Assembly (NCBI GenBank): GCA_022843905.1
Contig: JALHMT010000048.1
Coordinates: forward strand, 1 to 41,706
Length of the DNA: 41,706 nucleotides
Reading direction: 5' to 3'
Source of the DNA: Rubrivivax sp.
GTDB taxonomy: Bacteria; Pseudomonadota; Gammaproteobacteria; Burkholderiales; Burkholderiaceae_C
Part shown: in pieces, positions 6,403 to 14,310 of the stretch
Position numbering within the stretch: position 1 is the stretch's first letter
Layout: each line of letters begins with the position of its first letter
Made by a program: the position numbers and the translations under genes
The notes under the pieces: model-generated
The model's database searches: none
What the model was told of the DNA's origin: nothing
What the model saw: the letters and a program-made list of their open reading frames with translations, nothing else

Positions 6403-8997
6403 ATGGCTGACTACGTAACACTTGATCAGTTTCCAGACCTGACTCCCGCGGCGATGAGCGCGGCAATCGCGCTCAACTTGAGTGCCATCACCAGTGGCGT
6501 CGGTGGCTGGGACTACGGTGCGACGGTGAGCGGCACGGCGCCGAATGCGTCCCAGCGCAAACTGTTCCGGATAACGGCTCTCGAAGGCGCCGTTTATGAG
6601 TTGATCAGCACGAGCTACTTCGACCCGGTCAATCTGCTCATCTACGACCGCGACGGCAATGCCGTCAGCGCCAACAACGAAGCTGACGATCCTCCCGATG
6701 AGACGTATGTCGACGGCGGCGTTTACGGCCTAGACGCGACCTACTCTTGGCGCGCACCATATTCGGGAACGTTCTACGTCGATGCGGGCTGGAATCAGGG
6801 CAGCCGGTTCAGCTATCACTCGCTGTCGATTCGGGAAGACCGCGACGCCGTCAATCTCGTCAACCAGTCCCCGGTGGTCAATGCGCCTGTGGCCGATCAG
6901 CAATGGGTCGAAGGGCAGCCCTACGTGTTCGTGGTGCCAGCGACGACGTTCACCGACCCGGACGGCCAACCCGTGACCGTGACGGCCGCGCTGCCCAGTG
7001 GGGGCCCGCTGCCCGGCTGGATCAATTTCAACGCGACGAACAGGACATTCAGCGGCACGCCACCAATCGGCGCCGACGATGTCACGATCCGCTTGAGGGC
7101 TACCGACTCCTGGGGCCTTGCCGTCACCGATGACTTCACGATCCTGACGGCACCTCCCCTGAACAGGGCGCCAGTGGTCAGCACACCATTGGCCGACCAG
7201 ACCTCAACGGAAGGGCAGCTCTTCGAGTTCAGCTTCGCGGCCAGTGCCTTTTCAGACCCGGAGGGACAGGCGCTCAGCTTCAGCGCGACTCTGACCTCGG
7301 GCGAGGCGTTGCCTGCTTGGTTGTCGTTCAACGCCACGCTGCGCAGCTTCTCCGGGACACCGCCGGTCGGATCGCCTGACTTGATGATTCGAGTCCGAGG
7401 CGCCGACAACGCCGGGCTGGCAGCCACTGACGACTTCTCGATCACGACAGCCGCGCCGCCAAATCGCGCGCCAGTGGTGTCTGTGCCCCTGCTTGATCAG
7501 AACTGGGTCGAAGGCCGCGCGGTCGACTTCCTGGTGCCGGCGAACACGTTCTCGGATCCGGACGGACAAGCGCTCACATACTCGGCCCGGCTCGAAGACG
7601 GTACCGCCCTTCCCGCCTGGTTGACGTTTGCAGCCGCATCACGCAGGTTCACTGGTACACCGCCAAGCAGCTCACCCGACCTGAACGTGCGCGTTGCAGC
7701 GACCGATACGGCAGGCGCCAGCGTCTTCGACGACATCGTGTTCTATACCCCCGCCACCGACAGCGAAAGCGGCATCAATTTCCGCGGCACGCTCAACGCC
7801 GATGTGATCCTCGGCGGGCCTGGCTCCGACACCCTCCACGGCAGCAAGGGCAACGACGAAATCACGGGCGGACCCGGCAACGACACCATCGACGGCGGCG
7901 ACGACATCGACACGGCCGTGTTCCGGGGAAGTCGTGCGGAGTACAGGATCAGCTACGACGAAGGCACCCAGCGTTACACCGTGACGGACCAGCGCAGCAA
8001 TCGCGACGGCGTCGATACCCTGACGCAGGTCGAGTTCTTCAGGTTCGCCGATGGCGTGCGGGCGGCTGGCCCAGGGGAAAGCGGCACTATCCTGGCAGGT
8101 ACGGCCATGGCCGATCAGCTCAAGGGCGGAGACGGGCCCGAAGTGTTGTACGGCGAACAGGGCGACGACCTGCTGGATGGCGGCGGCGGAATCGACTGGA
8201 TGTATGGAGGCCCGGGCAACGATGTTTACGTTCTGAGTGAAGTGGGCGATGCGGTCGTTGAACTTCCCGACGAAGGGATCGATTCGCTGATCGTCGATTT
8301 CAGCTTTTCGTTGGCCCTGCTGCCGAATGTCGAGAACCTCTCGGCAGGCGGTACTTCGCCGGTCACGCTGACCGGCAACGATTCCGCCAACGTGCTGAAG
8401 GGCGGGCCCGGAGCCGACCGATTCATTGGAGCCGGCGGCAACGACACCATCGACGGTGCTGGCGGCCTGGATACCGCCGTGTTCTCTGGTCCCCGGGCCG
8501 ACTACACCTTTGCGCCGGGCGATACTGATTTCGTCATTCGGGACCGCGTCGGCAACGATGGCACGGACCGCCTTCAATCGATCGAAAGGCTTGTCTTCAG
8601 CAACGCCAACGTGGCCCTGGACATTGATGGCGCTGCCGGCACCGTGGCAAAGCTGATGGGCGTTGTCTTCGGCGCGGCGTCATTGAAGATCCCTGCAATG
8701 GTGGGCGTCGGTCTGTCGTTCGCGGACGAAGGCTTGACATCGTCGGAACTGGCGAGCTTGGCGCTGGCCGAAGCGGGCCGCAGCTCTCCCGCCGACGTAG
8801 TTTCGCTGCTTTGGACGAACCTTTACGGGAGCACGCCTTCCGCGGCCCAGGCACAACCCTACGTCGACCAGCTGAGCAACAACACGTGGACCGTCACGAG
8901 CCTGACACTGTTCGCCGCGGACAGCCAGCTCAACGCCGCGAACATCGACCTGATCGGCCTTGCACGCGCGGGCTTGACGTTCTCGGATGGTTCCTGA
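6403..8997 (+). CDS. secreted Ig-like repeat / RTX calcium-binding protein
   Basis: This 864-residue protein has no classical signal peptide. Residues about 40-150 resemble a bacterial pre-peptidase C-type beta domain (for example FRITALEGAVYELIS and YSGTFYVDAG). Three tandem cadherin-like/He_PIG Ig-fold repeats of exactly 100 residues begin at Asn154, Asn254 and Asn354, each with NxxPVV near its start and FSGTPP or FTGTPP near its end. From about 460 to 690 lie three clusters of hemolysin-type nonapeptides (for example GGPGNDTIDGG) that bind calcium after export. The last 140 residues, with DVVSLLWTNLYGSTPS and LIGLARAGLTF, resemble the DUF4214-type ends of surface RTX proteins. Such proteins usually leave by type I secretion, but no ABC/adaptor pair is encoded here. 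Adhesin or matrix protein is the likely role; no enzyme domain is seen. Confidence 0.85.
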   Translation: MADYVTLDQFPDLTPAAMSAAIALNLSAITSGVGGWDYGATVSGTAPNASQRKLFRITALEGAVYELISTSYFDPVNLLIYDRDGNAVSANNEADDPPDETYVDGGVYGLDATYSWRAPYSGTFYVDAGWNQGSRFSYHSLSIREDRDAVNLVNQSPVVNAPVADQQWVEGQPYVFVVPATTFTDPDGQPVTVTAALPSGGPLPGWINFNATNRTFSGTPPIGADDVTIRLRATDSWGLAVTDDFTILTAPPLNRAPVVSTPLADQTSTEGQLFEFSFAASAFSDPEGQALSFSATLTSGEALPAWLSFNATLRSFSGTPPVGSPDLMIRVRGADNAGLAATDDFSITTAAPPNRAPVVSVPLLDQNWVEGRAVDFLVPANTFSDPDGQALTYSARLEDGTALPAWLTFAAASRRFTGTPPSSSPDLNVRVAATDTAGASVFDDIVFYTPATDSESGINFRGTLNADVILGGPGSDTLHGSKGNDEITGGPGNDTIDGGDDIDTAVFRGSRAEYRISYDEGTQRYTVTDQRSNRDGVDTLTQVEFFRFADGVRAAGPGESGTILAGTAMADQLKGGDGPEVLYGEQGDDLLDGGGGIDWMYGGPGNDVYVLSEVGDAVVELPDEGIDSLIVDFSFSLALLPNVENLSAGGTSPVTLTGNDSANVLKGGPGADRFIGAGGNDTIDGAGGLDTAVFSGPRADYTFAPGDTDFVIRDRVGNDGTDRLQSIERLVFSNANVALDIDGAAGTVAKLMGVVFGAASLKIPAMVGVGLSFADEGLTSSELASLALAEAGRSSPADVVSLLWTNLYGSTPSAAQAQPYVDQLSNNTWTVTSLTLFAADSQLNAANIDLIGLARAGLTFSDGS
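6862..7758 (+). repeat. three tandem 300-base Ig-like coding repeats
   Basis: Units begin at 6862, 7162 and 7462 with identical 300-base spacing. Each encodes an Asn-x-x-Pro-Val-Val start, a DPDGQ or DPEGQ turn about 40 residues in, and an SGTPP or TGTPP block. The units differ by many substitutions, so the array is old rather than freshly duplicated. Confidence 0.85.
7786..8475 (+). repeat. three clusters of RTX (GGxGxD) nonapeptide repeats
   Basis: Glycine-aspartate nonapeptide coding repeats occur at about 7786-7920, 8119-8235 and 8395-8475. They encode motifs such as GGPGSDTLHG, GEQGDDLLDGG and GAGGNDTIDG. They are separated by strand-rich blocks (DTAVFRGSRAEY and DTAVFSGPRADY) that are themselves similar to each other. 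Confidence 0.8.
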
Positions 8998-9841
8998 CCC
9001 AGGACGCGAGCGGACGCGTGCCGAGCCCCAAACTCCGGCAACGTCCATTCGACCTGCGTCGGTATCGCTGTCCGATCAGCTGCGGCAGTGGCGACTGCAG
9101 GGCGAATTTGCCGCTGCCAGGCGGGTGCTCGAGGCGATGATCCAAGCGCGCCCGGACGATCGGGCCCTGCTGCAACTGGCCCGTGACCACGAGCCGCTGT
9201 GGTGGCAGCCCCTGACGGGTCGGCGCGTGCAGCTGGCACGCCGCGGTCCATCCGATTTGCAGTTCATTCGTTCCTGCTGGGCCGACGCCGATTTCATGGC
9301 GCGGTTCAACCGAACGGCCCCGCCGTTGCCTGCTCACGAAGCAGAGACCCTTGAACTCCTGCGGCGCGAGCAGGCTTCAATCGTGTCGGAATCCAAGGCG
9401 CTGCATTGGAGCATCAGTTCCAAATCCGGCACGATCGGTCTGCTCAGCGTCGTCAACTTGAATCTGGCCCACCGTCGGGGCGAACTGCTGATTGGCCTTC
9501 GAGGCGATCACGGTGTGTGGGACGGCGCAGAGGCCGCGCACTTGGCGTTCGGATTTCTCGCCCGCAAGGCCGGTGTCGAGCGATTGACGGCGTACTTCTA
9601 CCCCGACAACCAGATCGCGCTCCGCTCGGCCTTGAAGCTCGGATTCCAGCATGAAGGCGTCCTGCGAGGCTATTTGCGCGCAAAAGAGGCCGGGCGTCAG
9701 GACCTGCATGTTGCCGGCCTTCTGCTGGACTCGACCTTTTTCCAGCAGTCCGCGAAGGTTCGCTGCCGCCTGCTTGGGCCGGACCAACACGCCAACGATG
9801 AATCTGTGGCGGGAAGGCTGCCCCAGCCCCGACCAGCATAG
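8987..9841 (+). CDS. GNAT-family acetyltransferase with TPR-like N-terminus
   Basis: The 284-residue protein starts 11 bases inside the end of the RTX gene, so the two are probably translationally coupled. Residues about 28-65 form a short TPR-like helical pair (FAAARRVLEAMIQARPDD). Residues about 78-255 look like a RimJ/RimL-type GNAT domain. They hold a strand pair with TIGLLSVVNLN, a GLRGDHGVWDGAEA segment in the acetyl-CoA loop region, and the C-terminal PDNQIALRSALKLGFQHEG typical of this family (N-x-x-S/A-x-x-x-x-x-K-x-G-F). These enzymes acetylate amino groups of proteins or sugars. Coupling to a large surface protein suggests that protein, or a sugar on it, as substrate, but that is inference. 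The far N-terminus is disordered and the true start could be later. Confidence 0.78.
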   Translation: MVPDPGRERTRAEPQTPATSIRPASVSLSDQLRQWRLQGEFAAARRVLEAMIQARPDDRALLQLARDHEPLWWQPLTGRRVQLARRGPSDLQFIRSCWADADFMARFNRTAPPLPAHEAETLELLRREQASIVSESKALHWSISSKSGTIGLLSVVNLNLAHRRGELLIGLRGDHGVWDGAEAAHLAFGFLARKAGVERLTAYFYPDNQIALRSALKLGFQHEGVLRGYLRAKEAGRQDLHVAGLLLDSTFFQQSAKVRCRLLGPDQHANDESVAGRLPQPRPA

Positions 9842-9854
9842 ACGCCCCAATTCA

Positions 9855-11768
9855 TCAGGCTTGGCGCGGTTGGGACGCCGCGGGGACCGGAATCTCATAC
9901 TCGGGAATCGCCAGGCCCAGTGCCGCACGGATGGACGCGTCGTCGGCCACCGCCCCCGGCCCGGCCGCCCATTCCAGCAACGGTGCCACGGCCGGCCCCT
10001 GCCGGCCCAGACGAGCGACGCGCAGGCGCGCGAAGGCGGTGGCTTCGGTGGCGTCGTCGTCGGCCAGCAGTTCTTCGTACAGCTTCTCGCCCGGCCGCAG
10101 CCCCGAGAAGACGATGGGGATCTCCTCCAGCGTGTGCCCGGCCAGGCGGATGAGGTCGCGTGCCAGGTCGACGATCCTCACCGGCTCGCCCATGTCCAGC
10201 ACCAGCACCTGGCCGCTCTGGCCGATGGCCGCGGCCTGCAGCACCAGCCGGGCCGCCTCTGGGATGGTCATGAAGTAGCGGATGATGTCCGGGTGCGTCA
10301 CCGTGACGGGCCCGCCGCGCGCGATCTGCTCCTTGAACTTGGGAATCACGCTGCCGCTGCTGCCCAGCACGTTGCCGAAGCGCACGGCCATGAAGCGGGT
10401 CTGCGGCCAGGCCGGTGCCAGCGTCGAGATCACCATTTCGGCGGCGCGCTTGGTCGCACCCATCACGTTGGTCGGGTTGACCGCCTTGTCGGTGCTGATG
10501 AGCACGAAGCGCTCGGCACCGCTCTCGGCCGCGGCCAGCGCCGCGTGGTAGGTGCCGAGGGTGTTGTTGCGCAGCGCCGCCGCGGCATTGTGGTCCTCCA
10601 TCAGCGGCACGTGCTTGTAGGCCGCGGCATGGAACACCACCTGGGGCCGCCAGGCCTGCAAGGTGTGGCGCAGGTGGGCGAGGTCCTTCACGTCGCCCAC
10701 CAGCCGCAGCAGCGGCAGTGCGGGGTGGCTCTCGCTGAGTTCCTGCTCAATGCTGTAGAGGTTGAACTCGCTCAGCTCGTACAGCACCAGCCGCGCCGGG
10801 CCGAAGCGCGCCACCTGGCGGCACAGCTCGCTGCCGATGCTGCCGCCGGCCCCGGTGATCAGCACGGTGCGGCCCTGCAGCGTCTGGCCGATGCCGGCCT
10901 CGTCCAGCTGCACCGGCTCGCGGCCGAGCAGGTCGTCGGGCTCGATGTCACGCAGCCGCTCGATGCGGCTGCGCCCCTCGCGCAGTTCGTCCACCGTCGG
11001 CACGGTCAGCACCGGCAAGCCGGTGCTGCCGGCCAGTTCCAGCGCGCGCCGCCGCTGCGCCGTGCTGGCCCCCGGCATCGCGATGACGATGTGCGTGGCC
11101 GCGCCGCGCACGTCCTTGTCGCGCACGGCCTCCAGCGGGCCGAGCACCGGCACGTCGGCGATGCGCGCGCGGCGCTTGGCGGGGTCGTCGTCCAGCAGGC
11201 CCAGCACCACCCAGCCCTGCTCGTGGATGCCGGCCAGCAGCATGCGCGCGGCCTGGCCGGCGCCCATCACCAGCGCGCGCCGAAGCTCGGCGTTGCTGCC
11301 GCTGAGGCGCGAGCGCAGGTGTTCATGGAACATGCGGTAGACGATTCGCACGATGCAAACGCCCATCAGCGAGACCACCGGGTGCAGTGCCAGCACGGCG
11401 CGCGGCACCTTGGACAGGCCCAGCGACATCACGACGACGGCCGCCCCCACGCCGGCCACCGCGCAGGCCAGCGTGAGTCGCTTGACCTCGCCGAAGCCCG
11501 AGAAGCGCCACAGGCTCTGCGGCACGCGCAAGGCAGCGAAGGCCGCCAGGTAGAGGGCGATCACGCCCAGCAGCACCCAGCCGTCGTAGGAGGGCCGCGC
11601 GCTGACCCAGCGCTCGAAGCCCAGACGAAACAGGTAGGTGACGTTCCAGCACAGCGCGATGACCACGGCGTCGACGGCCAGCGACAGCGGCTGGCGATGC
11701 GGGCGCAGCCGCGCCAGCAGGGCGTCGATGCGCAGCCAGAGCGCGCGTGCGGCCACCACGTCGCTCAC
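9855..11768 (-). CDS. membrane-bound UDP-sugar 4,6-dehydratase (WbpM/PglF/CapD type)
   Basis: The GTG at 11768 overlaps the stop of the upstream sugar transferase by four bases (GTGA) and gives 637 residues, the usual length for this family. Four membrane helices lie at about 28-145. A CoA-binding-like Rossmann region follows (about 160-260). The catalytic extended SDR domain is at about 300-560, with NAD motif TGAGGSIG (305-312), STDKAVNPTNVMGATK (425-440) and GLRPGEKLYEE. The usual catalytic Tyr of YxxxK is Met436, with Lys440 kept, which is characteristic of inverting or retaining 4,6-dehydratases such as WbpM and PglF. It makes UDP-4-keto-6-deoxy-HexNAc, the substrate for the DegT aminotransferase encoded at 12443. 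It is the last gene of the operon, with a convergent gene 13 bases away. Confidence 0.92.
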   Translation of the reverse strand: MSDVVAARALWLRIDALLARLRPHRQPLSLAVDAVVIALCWNVTYLFRLGFERWVSARPSYDGWVLLGVIALYLAAFAALRVPQSLWRFSGFGEVKRLTLACAVAGVGAAVVVMSLGLSKVPRAVLALHPVVSLMGVCIVRIVYRMFHEHLRSRLSGSNAELRRALVMGAGQAARMLLAGIHEQGWVVLGLLDDDPAKRRARIADVPVLGPLEAVRDKDVRGAATHIVIAMPGASTAQRRRALELAGSTGLPVLTVPTVDELREGRSRIERLRDIEPDDLLGREPVQLDEAGIGQTLQGRTVLITGAGGSIGSELCRQVARFGPARLVLYELSEFNLYSIEQELSESHPALPLLRLVGDVKDLAHLRHTLQAWRPQVVFHAAAYKHVPLMEDHNAAAALRNNTLGTYHAALAAAESGAERFVLISTDKAVNPTNVMGATKRAAEMVISTLAPAWPQTRFMAVRFGNVLGSSGSVIPKFKEQIARGGPVTVTHPDIIRYFMTIPEAARLVLQAAAIGQSGQVLVLDMGEPVRIVDLARDLIRLAGHTLEEIPIVFSGLRPGEKLYEELLADDDATEATAFARLRVARLGRQGPAVAPLLEWAAGPGAVADDASIRAALGLAIPEYEIPVPAASQPRQA

Positions 11769-12370
11769 GGGCGGCCCCCGCGCAGCAGCAGCGCGGCGCT
11801 GCGCAGCAGCACGCCGAGGTCGGTCCACAGCGTGGCGCGCTCGGCATAGTCGGCGGCCTGCTGCAGCTTGCGCGGCAGGATGCGTTCGACATACTCGCGC
11901 TCGGGGTCGGCGGCGGCGGCGAGCAGGCTGGCTTCGTCGGCGAAGGCGAGCGAGGCCGGGTCGGTGATGCCCGGCCGCACCGACAGCGCGCGCTCGCGCA
12001 GGTCCGGCGGGTAATGCGCCACGTAGTGCGGCACCTCGGGGCGCGGGCCCACCAGGCTCATGTCGCCGGCGAGCACGTCGATGAGTTGCGGCAGTTCGTC
12101 GAGCCGGCGGTCGCGCAGCCATCCGCCGACGCGCGTGATGCGGTGGTCCTCGCCCACCGTCAGCGGCAGGCCGCGCGACGGCGCGTCGACCACCATGGTG
12201 CGGAACTTGTGGATGCGGAAAGGCCGGCCGTGGCGCCCCACCCTTTCCTGCCGGAAGAACACCGGGCCGGGCGAGTCCAGGCGCACCATCGCCGCCAGCA
12301 GGGCCAGCAGCGGCGACAGCATCACGAGCGCGAGCGAGGCCACGATCAGGTCGAACAGGCGCTTGGCCAC
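11765..12370 (-). CDS. initiating polyprenyl-phosphate phosphoglycosyl transferase (PglC/WcaJ-like)
   Basis: This 201-residue enzyme moves a phospho-sugar from UDP-sugar to undecaprenyl phosphate and so starts glycan assembly on the inner membrane. I chose the GTG at 12370 because AGGAG lies six bases upstream and the protein then begins AKRLFDLIVASLALV, the re-entrant membrane helix of monotopic enzymes (about 5-30). Motifs are SPGPVFFRQERVG (33-45), KFRTM (55-59), the catalytic Asp91-Glu92 in RLDELPQL, and GDMSLVGPRPE (102-112). Its small size matches PglC-like rather than WbaP-like polytopic members. It is 72 bases downstream of the aminotransferase gene and overlaps the dehydratase gene. 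Confidence 0.92.
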   Translation of the reverse strand: MAKRLFDLIVASLALVMLSPLLALLAAMVRLDSPGPVFFRQERVGRHGRPFRIHKFRTMVVDAPSRGLPLTVGEDHRITRVGGWLRDRRLDELPQLIDVLAGDMSLVGPRPEVPHYVAHYPPDLRERALSVRPGITDPASLAFADEASLLAAAADPEREYVERILPRKLQQAADYAERATLWTDLGVLLRSAALLLRGGRP

Positions 12371-12442
12371 GTCATCTCCTGCCCGATCCTGGGCCTGATG
12401 CCTTGCATGGCGCACCGCTGGCTGCCCCGCCAAGCCACACCG

Positions 12443-13603
12443 TCAGGCCCCGAGTGCCTGCCGCACGGCGGCGATGACGCGCTCGACGTCGGCGTCGGTC
12501 ATGCGGGTGTAGATCGGCAGGCTCACCTGCCGTTCGTAGGCCTGCTGGCTGTGCGGAAACTGCGCAGGCTGCAAGGCGTAGCGCTCGCGCCAGTAGGGCT
12601 GCAGGTGCAGCGGGATGTAGTGCACGCTGCAGCCGATGCCCAGCTCGAACAGGCGTTCGATGAAGGCATCGCGATGCAGGTCCACGCGCGAACCCAGGCG
12701 CAGCGCATAGAGGTGCCAGGCGTGCAGTTCACCGGGCCCCGGGCGCGGCGCAGTGATCAGCGGCAGTCCGGCGAAGGCCTCGTGATATCGCGCCGCGATG
12801 GCTGCCCGCTTCTGCTGGAAGACGTGGGCGCGCCGCAGCTGATGGATGCCCATGGCCGCCGCCACGTCGGTCATGTTGTACTTGAAGCCGGGGGCCACCA
12901 CTTCGTAGTACCAGCTCGGTACCTTGGCGGTGAAGCGATCGAAGGCGTCGCGGTTCATGCCGTGCAGTCGCATCACCTTCGCGCGCCGGGCCAGCACCTC
13001 GTCGCGCGTCACCAGCATGCCGCCTTCGCCGGTGGTGATGGTCTTGTTGGCGTAGAAGCTGAACACCGTGGCGTCGCTGCCCAGCGTGCCAACGAACTGG
13101 CCGCCCGACGTGGTGGGCAGCGCGTGCGCCGCGTCTTCCACCACCTTCAGGCCGTGGCGCCGGGCGATGGCCAGCAGCGCCGGCATGTCGGCCGCCAGGC
13201 CCGCGTAGTGCACGGGGATCAGCGCCCGGGTGCGCGGCGTGACGGCGGCTTCCACGGCCGCGGGGTCGATGTTCATCGTGGCCGGGTCGATGTCCACCAG
13301 CTTCACGTCGGCACCCAGGTAGCGCACCACCTCGGCGGTGGCGGTGAAGGTGTGCGTGGTGGTGATGACCTCGTCACCCGGGCCGATGCCCAGAGCCTCC
13401 AGCGCCAGGTGCAGGCCGGCGGTGGCGGAGTTCACGGCCACGGCGTGCAGGCCCGGGCCCCCCAGGAACTCGGCGAAGTCGCGCTCGAAGCGCGCCGTCT
13501 TGGGGCCGGTGGTGATCCAGCCCGACCTCAGCGCGTCGACCACTTCGGCGATCTCTTCTTCGCCGATGTCCGGCAGGGCGTAGGGCAGGAAGGGCAGGCT
13601 CAT
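12443..13603 (-). CDS. DegT/DnrJ/EryC1 sugar aminotransferase (PglE/PseC-like)
   Basis: The 386-residue PLP enzyme starts at an ATG that overlaps the upstream methyltransferase stop as ATGA. Key features are GSA/T-type phosphate binding in NSATAGLHLALEAL (58-71), Asp157 in VEDAAHA for the pyridine nitrogen, and the Schiff-base Lys187 in FSFYANKTITTGEGG. A C-terminal NPHxxH-like substrate region (ELHAWHLYALRL) is present. It most likely adds an amino group at C4 of the 4-keto-6-deoxy sugar made by the dehydratase at 9855, as PglE does for bacillosamine. The exact product cannot be read from sequence. Confidence 0.9.
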   Translation of the reverse strand: MSLPFLPYALPDIGEEEIAEVVDALRSGWITTGPKTARFERDFAEFLGGPGLHAVAVNSATAGLHLALEALGIGPGDEVITTTHTFTATAEVVRYLGADVKLVDIDPATMNIDPAAVEAAVTPRTRALIPVHYAGLAADMPALLAIARRHGLKVVEDAAHALPTTSGGQFVGTLGSDATVFSFYANKTITTGEGGMLVTRDEVLARRAKVMRLHGMNRDAFDRFTAKVPSWYYEVVAPGFKYNMTDVAAAMGIHQLRRAHVFQQKRAAIAARYHEAFAGLPLITAPRPGPGELHAWHLYALRLGSRVDLHRDAFIERLFELGIGCSVHYIPLHLQPYWRERYALQPAQFPHSQQAYERQVSLPIYTRMTDADVERVIAAVRQALGA

Positions 13604-14310
13604 CGGGGTTTCTCCACCCAGGCCAGCACATGGGTGCGCAGCCAGGGCACGGTGTTGAGGGCGCCGTACAGCGCAGGGTGCGCGCGGCACACCAGGCGCG
13701 CCAGCGGCGGCGCCAGCGTGACACGACGCGCCACCAGGCGCGAAGCGCCAGGAAACAAGGTCCGCACGCGCGACAGCGGCACGCCGCGCACGTCACGGTT
13801 GCGCGGATTGTCCACCGTGAAGTCATACCAGAGCACGGCGCCGCCCGGGCGCAGCCAGCGCCACATCGCATCGGCCAGGCGCTGCTGCACGCCGTCGTCG
13901 AGCAGCGACGAGAACACGGTGGACTGCAGCACCAGGTGCTGGCTGCCGGGCTCGACGGGTGCCTCGGTGGCATCGCCCAGCCACACGCGCGTGGCCGCCG
14001 GCAGGGCCTGGCGCGCCTGGGCGTGCCGCTCGGGCAGCAGTTCGATGCCGATGAGCTGCTGCGGCGCGAACCCCAGGCGCAGCAGTTCGAGCAGGTTGCC
14101 GCCGCTGCCGCAACCGACTTCGGCGAGCTGCAGCGCGCCGAGATCGCCGAGGCCCTGGGCGCGGAACATCTGCAGCATCGTGCGCTGGCGCTCGTGCAGC
14201 ATCTGCCAGACCTCGGGCCGCAAGGGGCTGTAGAGGTCGCCTGCGGCGCGGCGCGCGTAGCGCTCGGCCACGGCCTGCAGTTCCTCCTGCTGCCGTCGCT
14301 CGGCGCCCAT
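13600..14310 (-). CDS. class I SAM-dependent methyltransferase
   Basis: The 236-residue protein carries the SAM-binding motif LAEVGCGSGGNLLELL (about 63-78), an acidic end of strand 2 (GIELLPE) and LRPGGAVLWYDFTVDNP in the later core. Both ends overlap neighbours by four bases (ATGA), which places it firmly in the operon. It probably methylates a sugar of the glycan or its lipid-linked intermediate; substrate unknown. The C-terminal 60 residues are basic and hydrophobic and could touch the membrane. Confidence 0.82.
   Translation of the reverse strand: MGAERRQQEELQAVAERYARRAAGDLYSPLRPEVWQMLHERQRTMLQMFRAQGLGDLGALQLAEVGCGSGGNLLELLRLGFAPQQLIGIELLPERHAQARQALPAATRVWLGDATEAPVEPGSQHLVLQSTVFSSLLDDGVQQRLADAMWRWLRPGGAVLWYDFTVDNPRNRDVRGVPLSRVRTLFPGASRLVARRVTLAPPLARLVCRAHPALYGALNTVPWLRTHVLAWVEKPR

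Noticed and set aside
9651..11849. 732-codon plus-strand open frame
   Set aside because: It is antisense to the dehydratase gene, is rich in Arg, His and Gln, and has no recognisable domain. The minus strand holds a complete family protein.
11747..14233. 828-codon plus-strand open frame
   Set aside because: It lies opposite the phosphoglycosyl transferase, aminotransferase and methyltransferase genes. Long antisense frames are expected in DNA this GC-rich.
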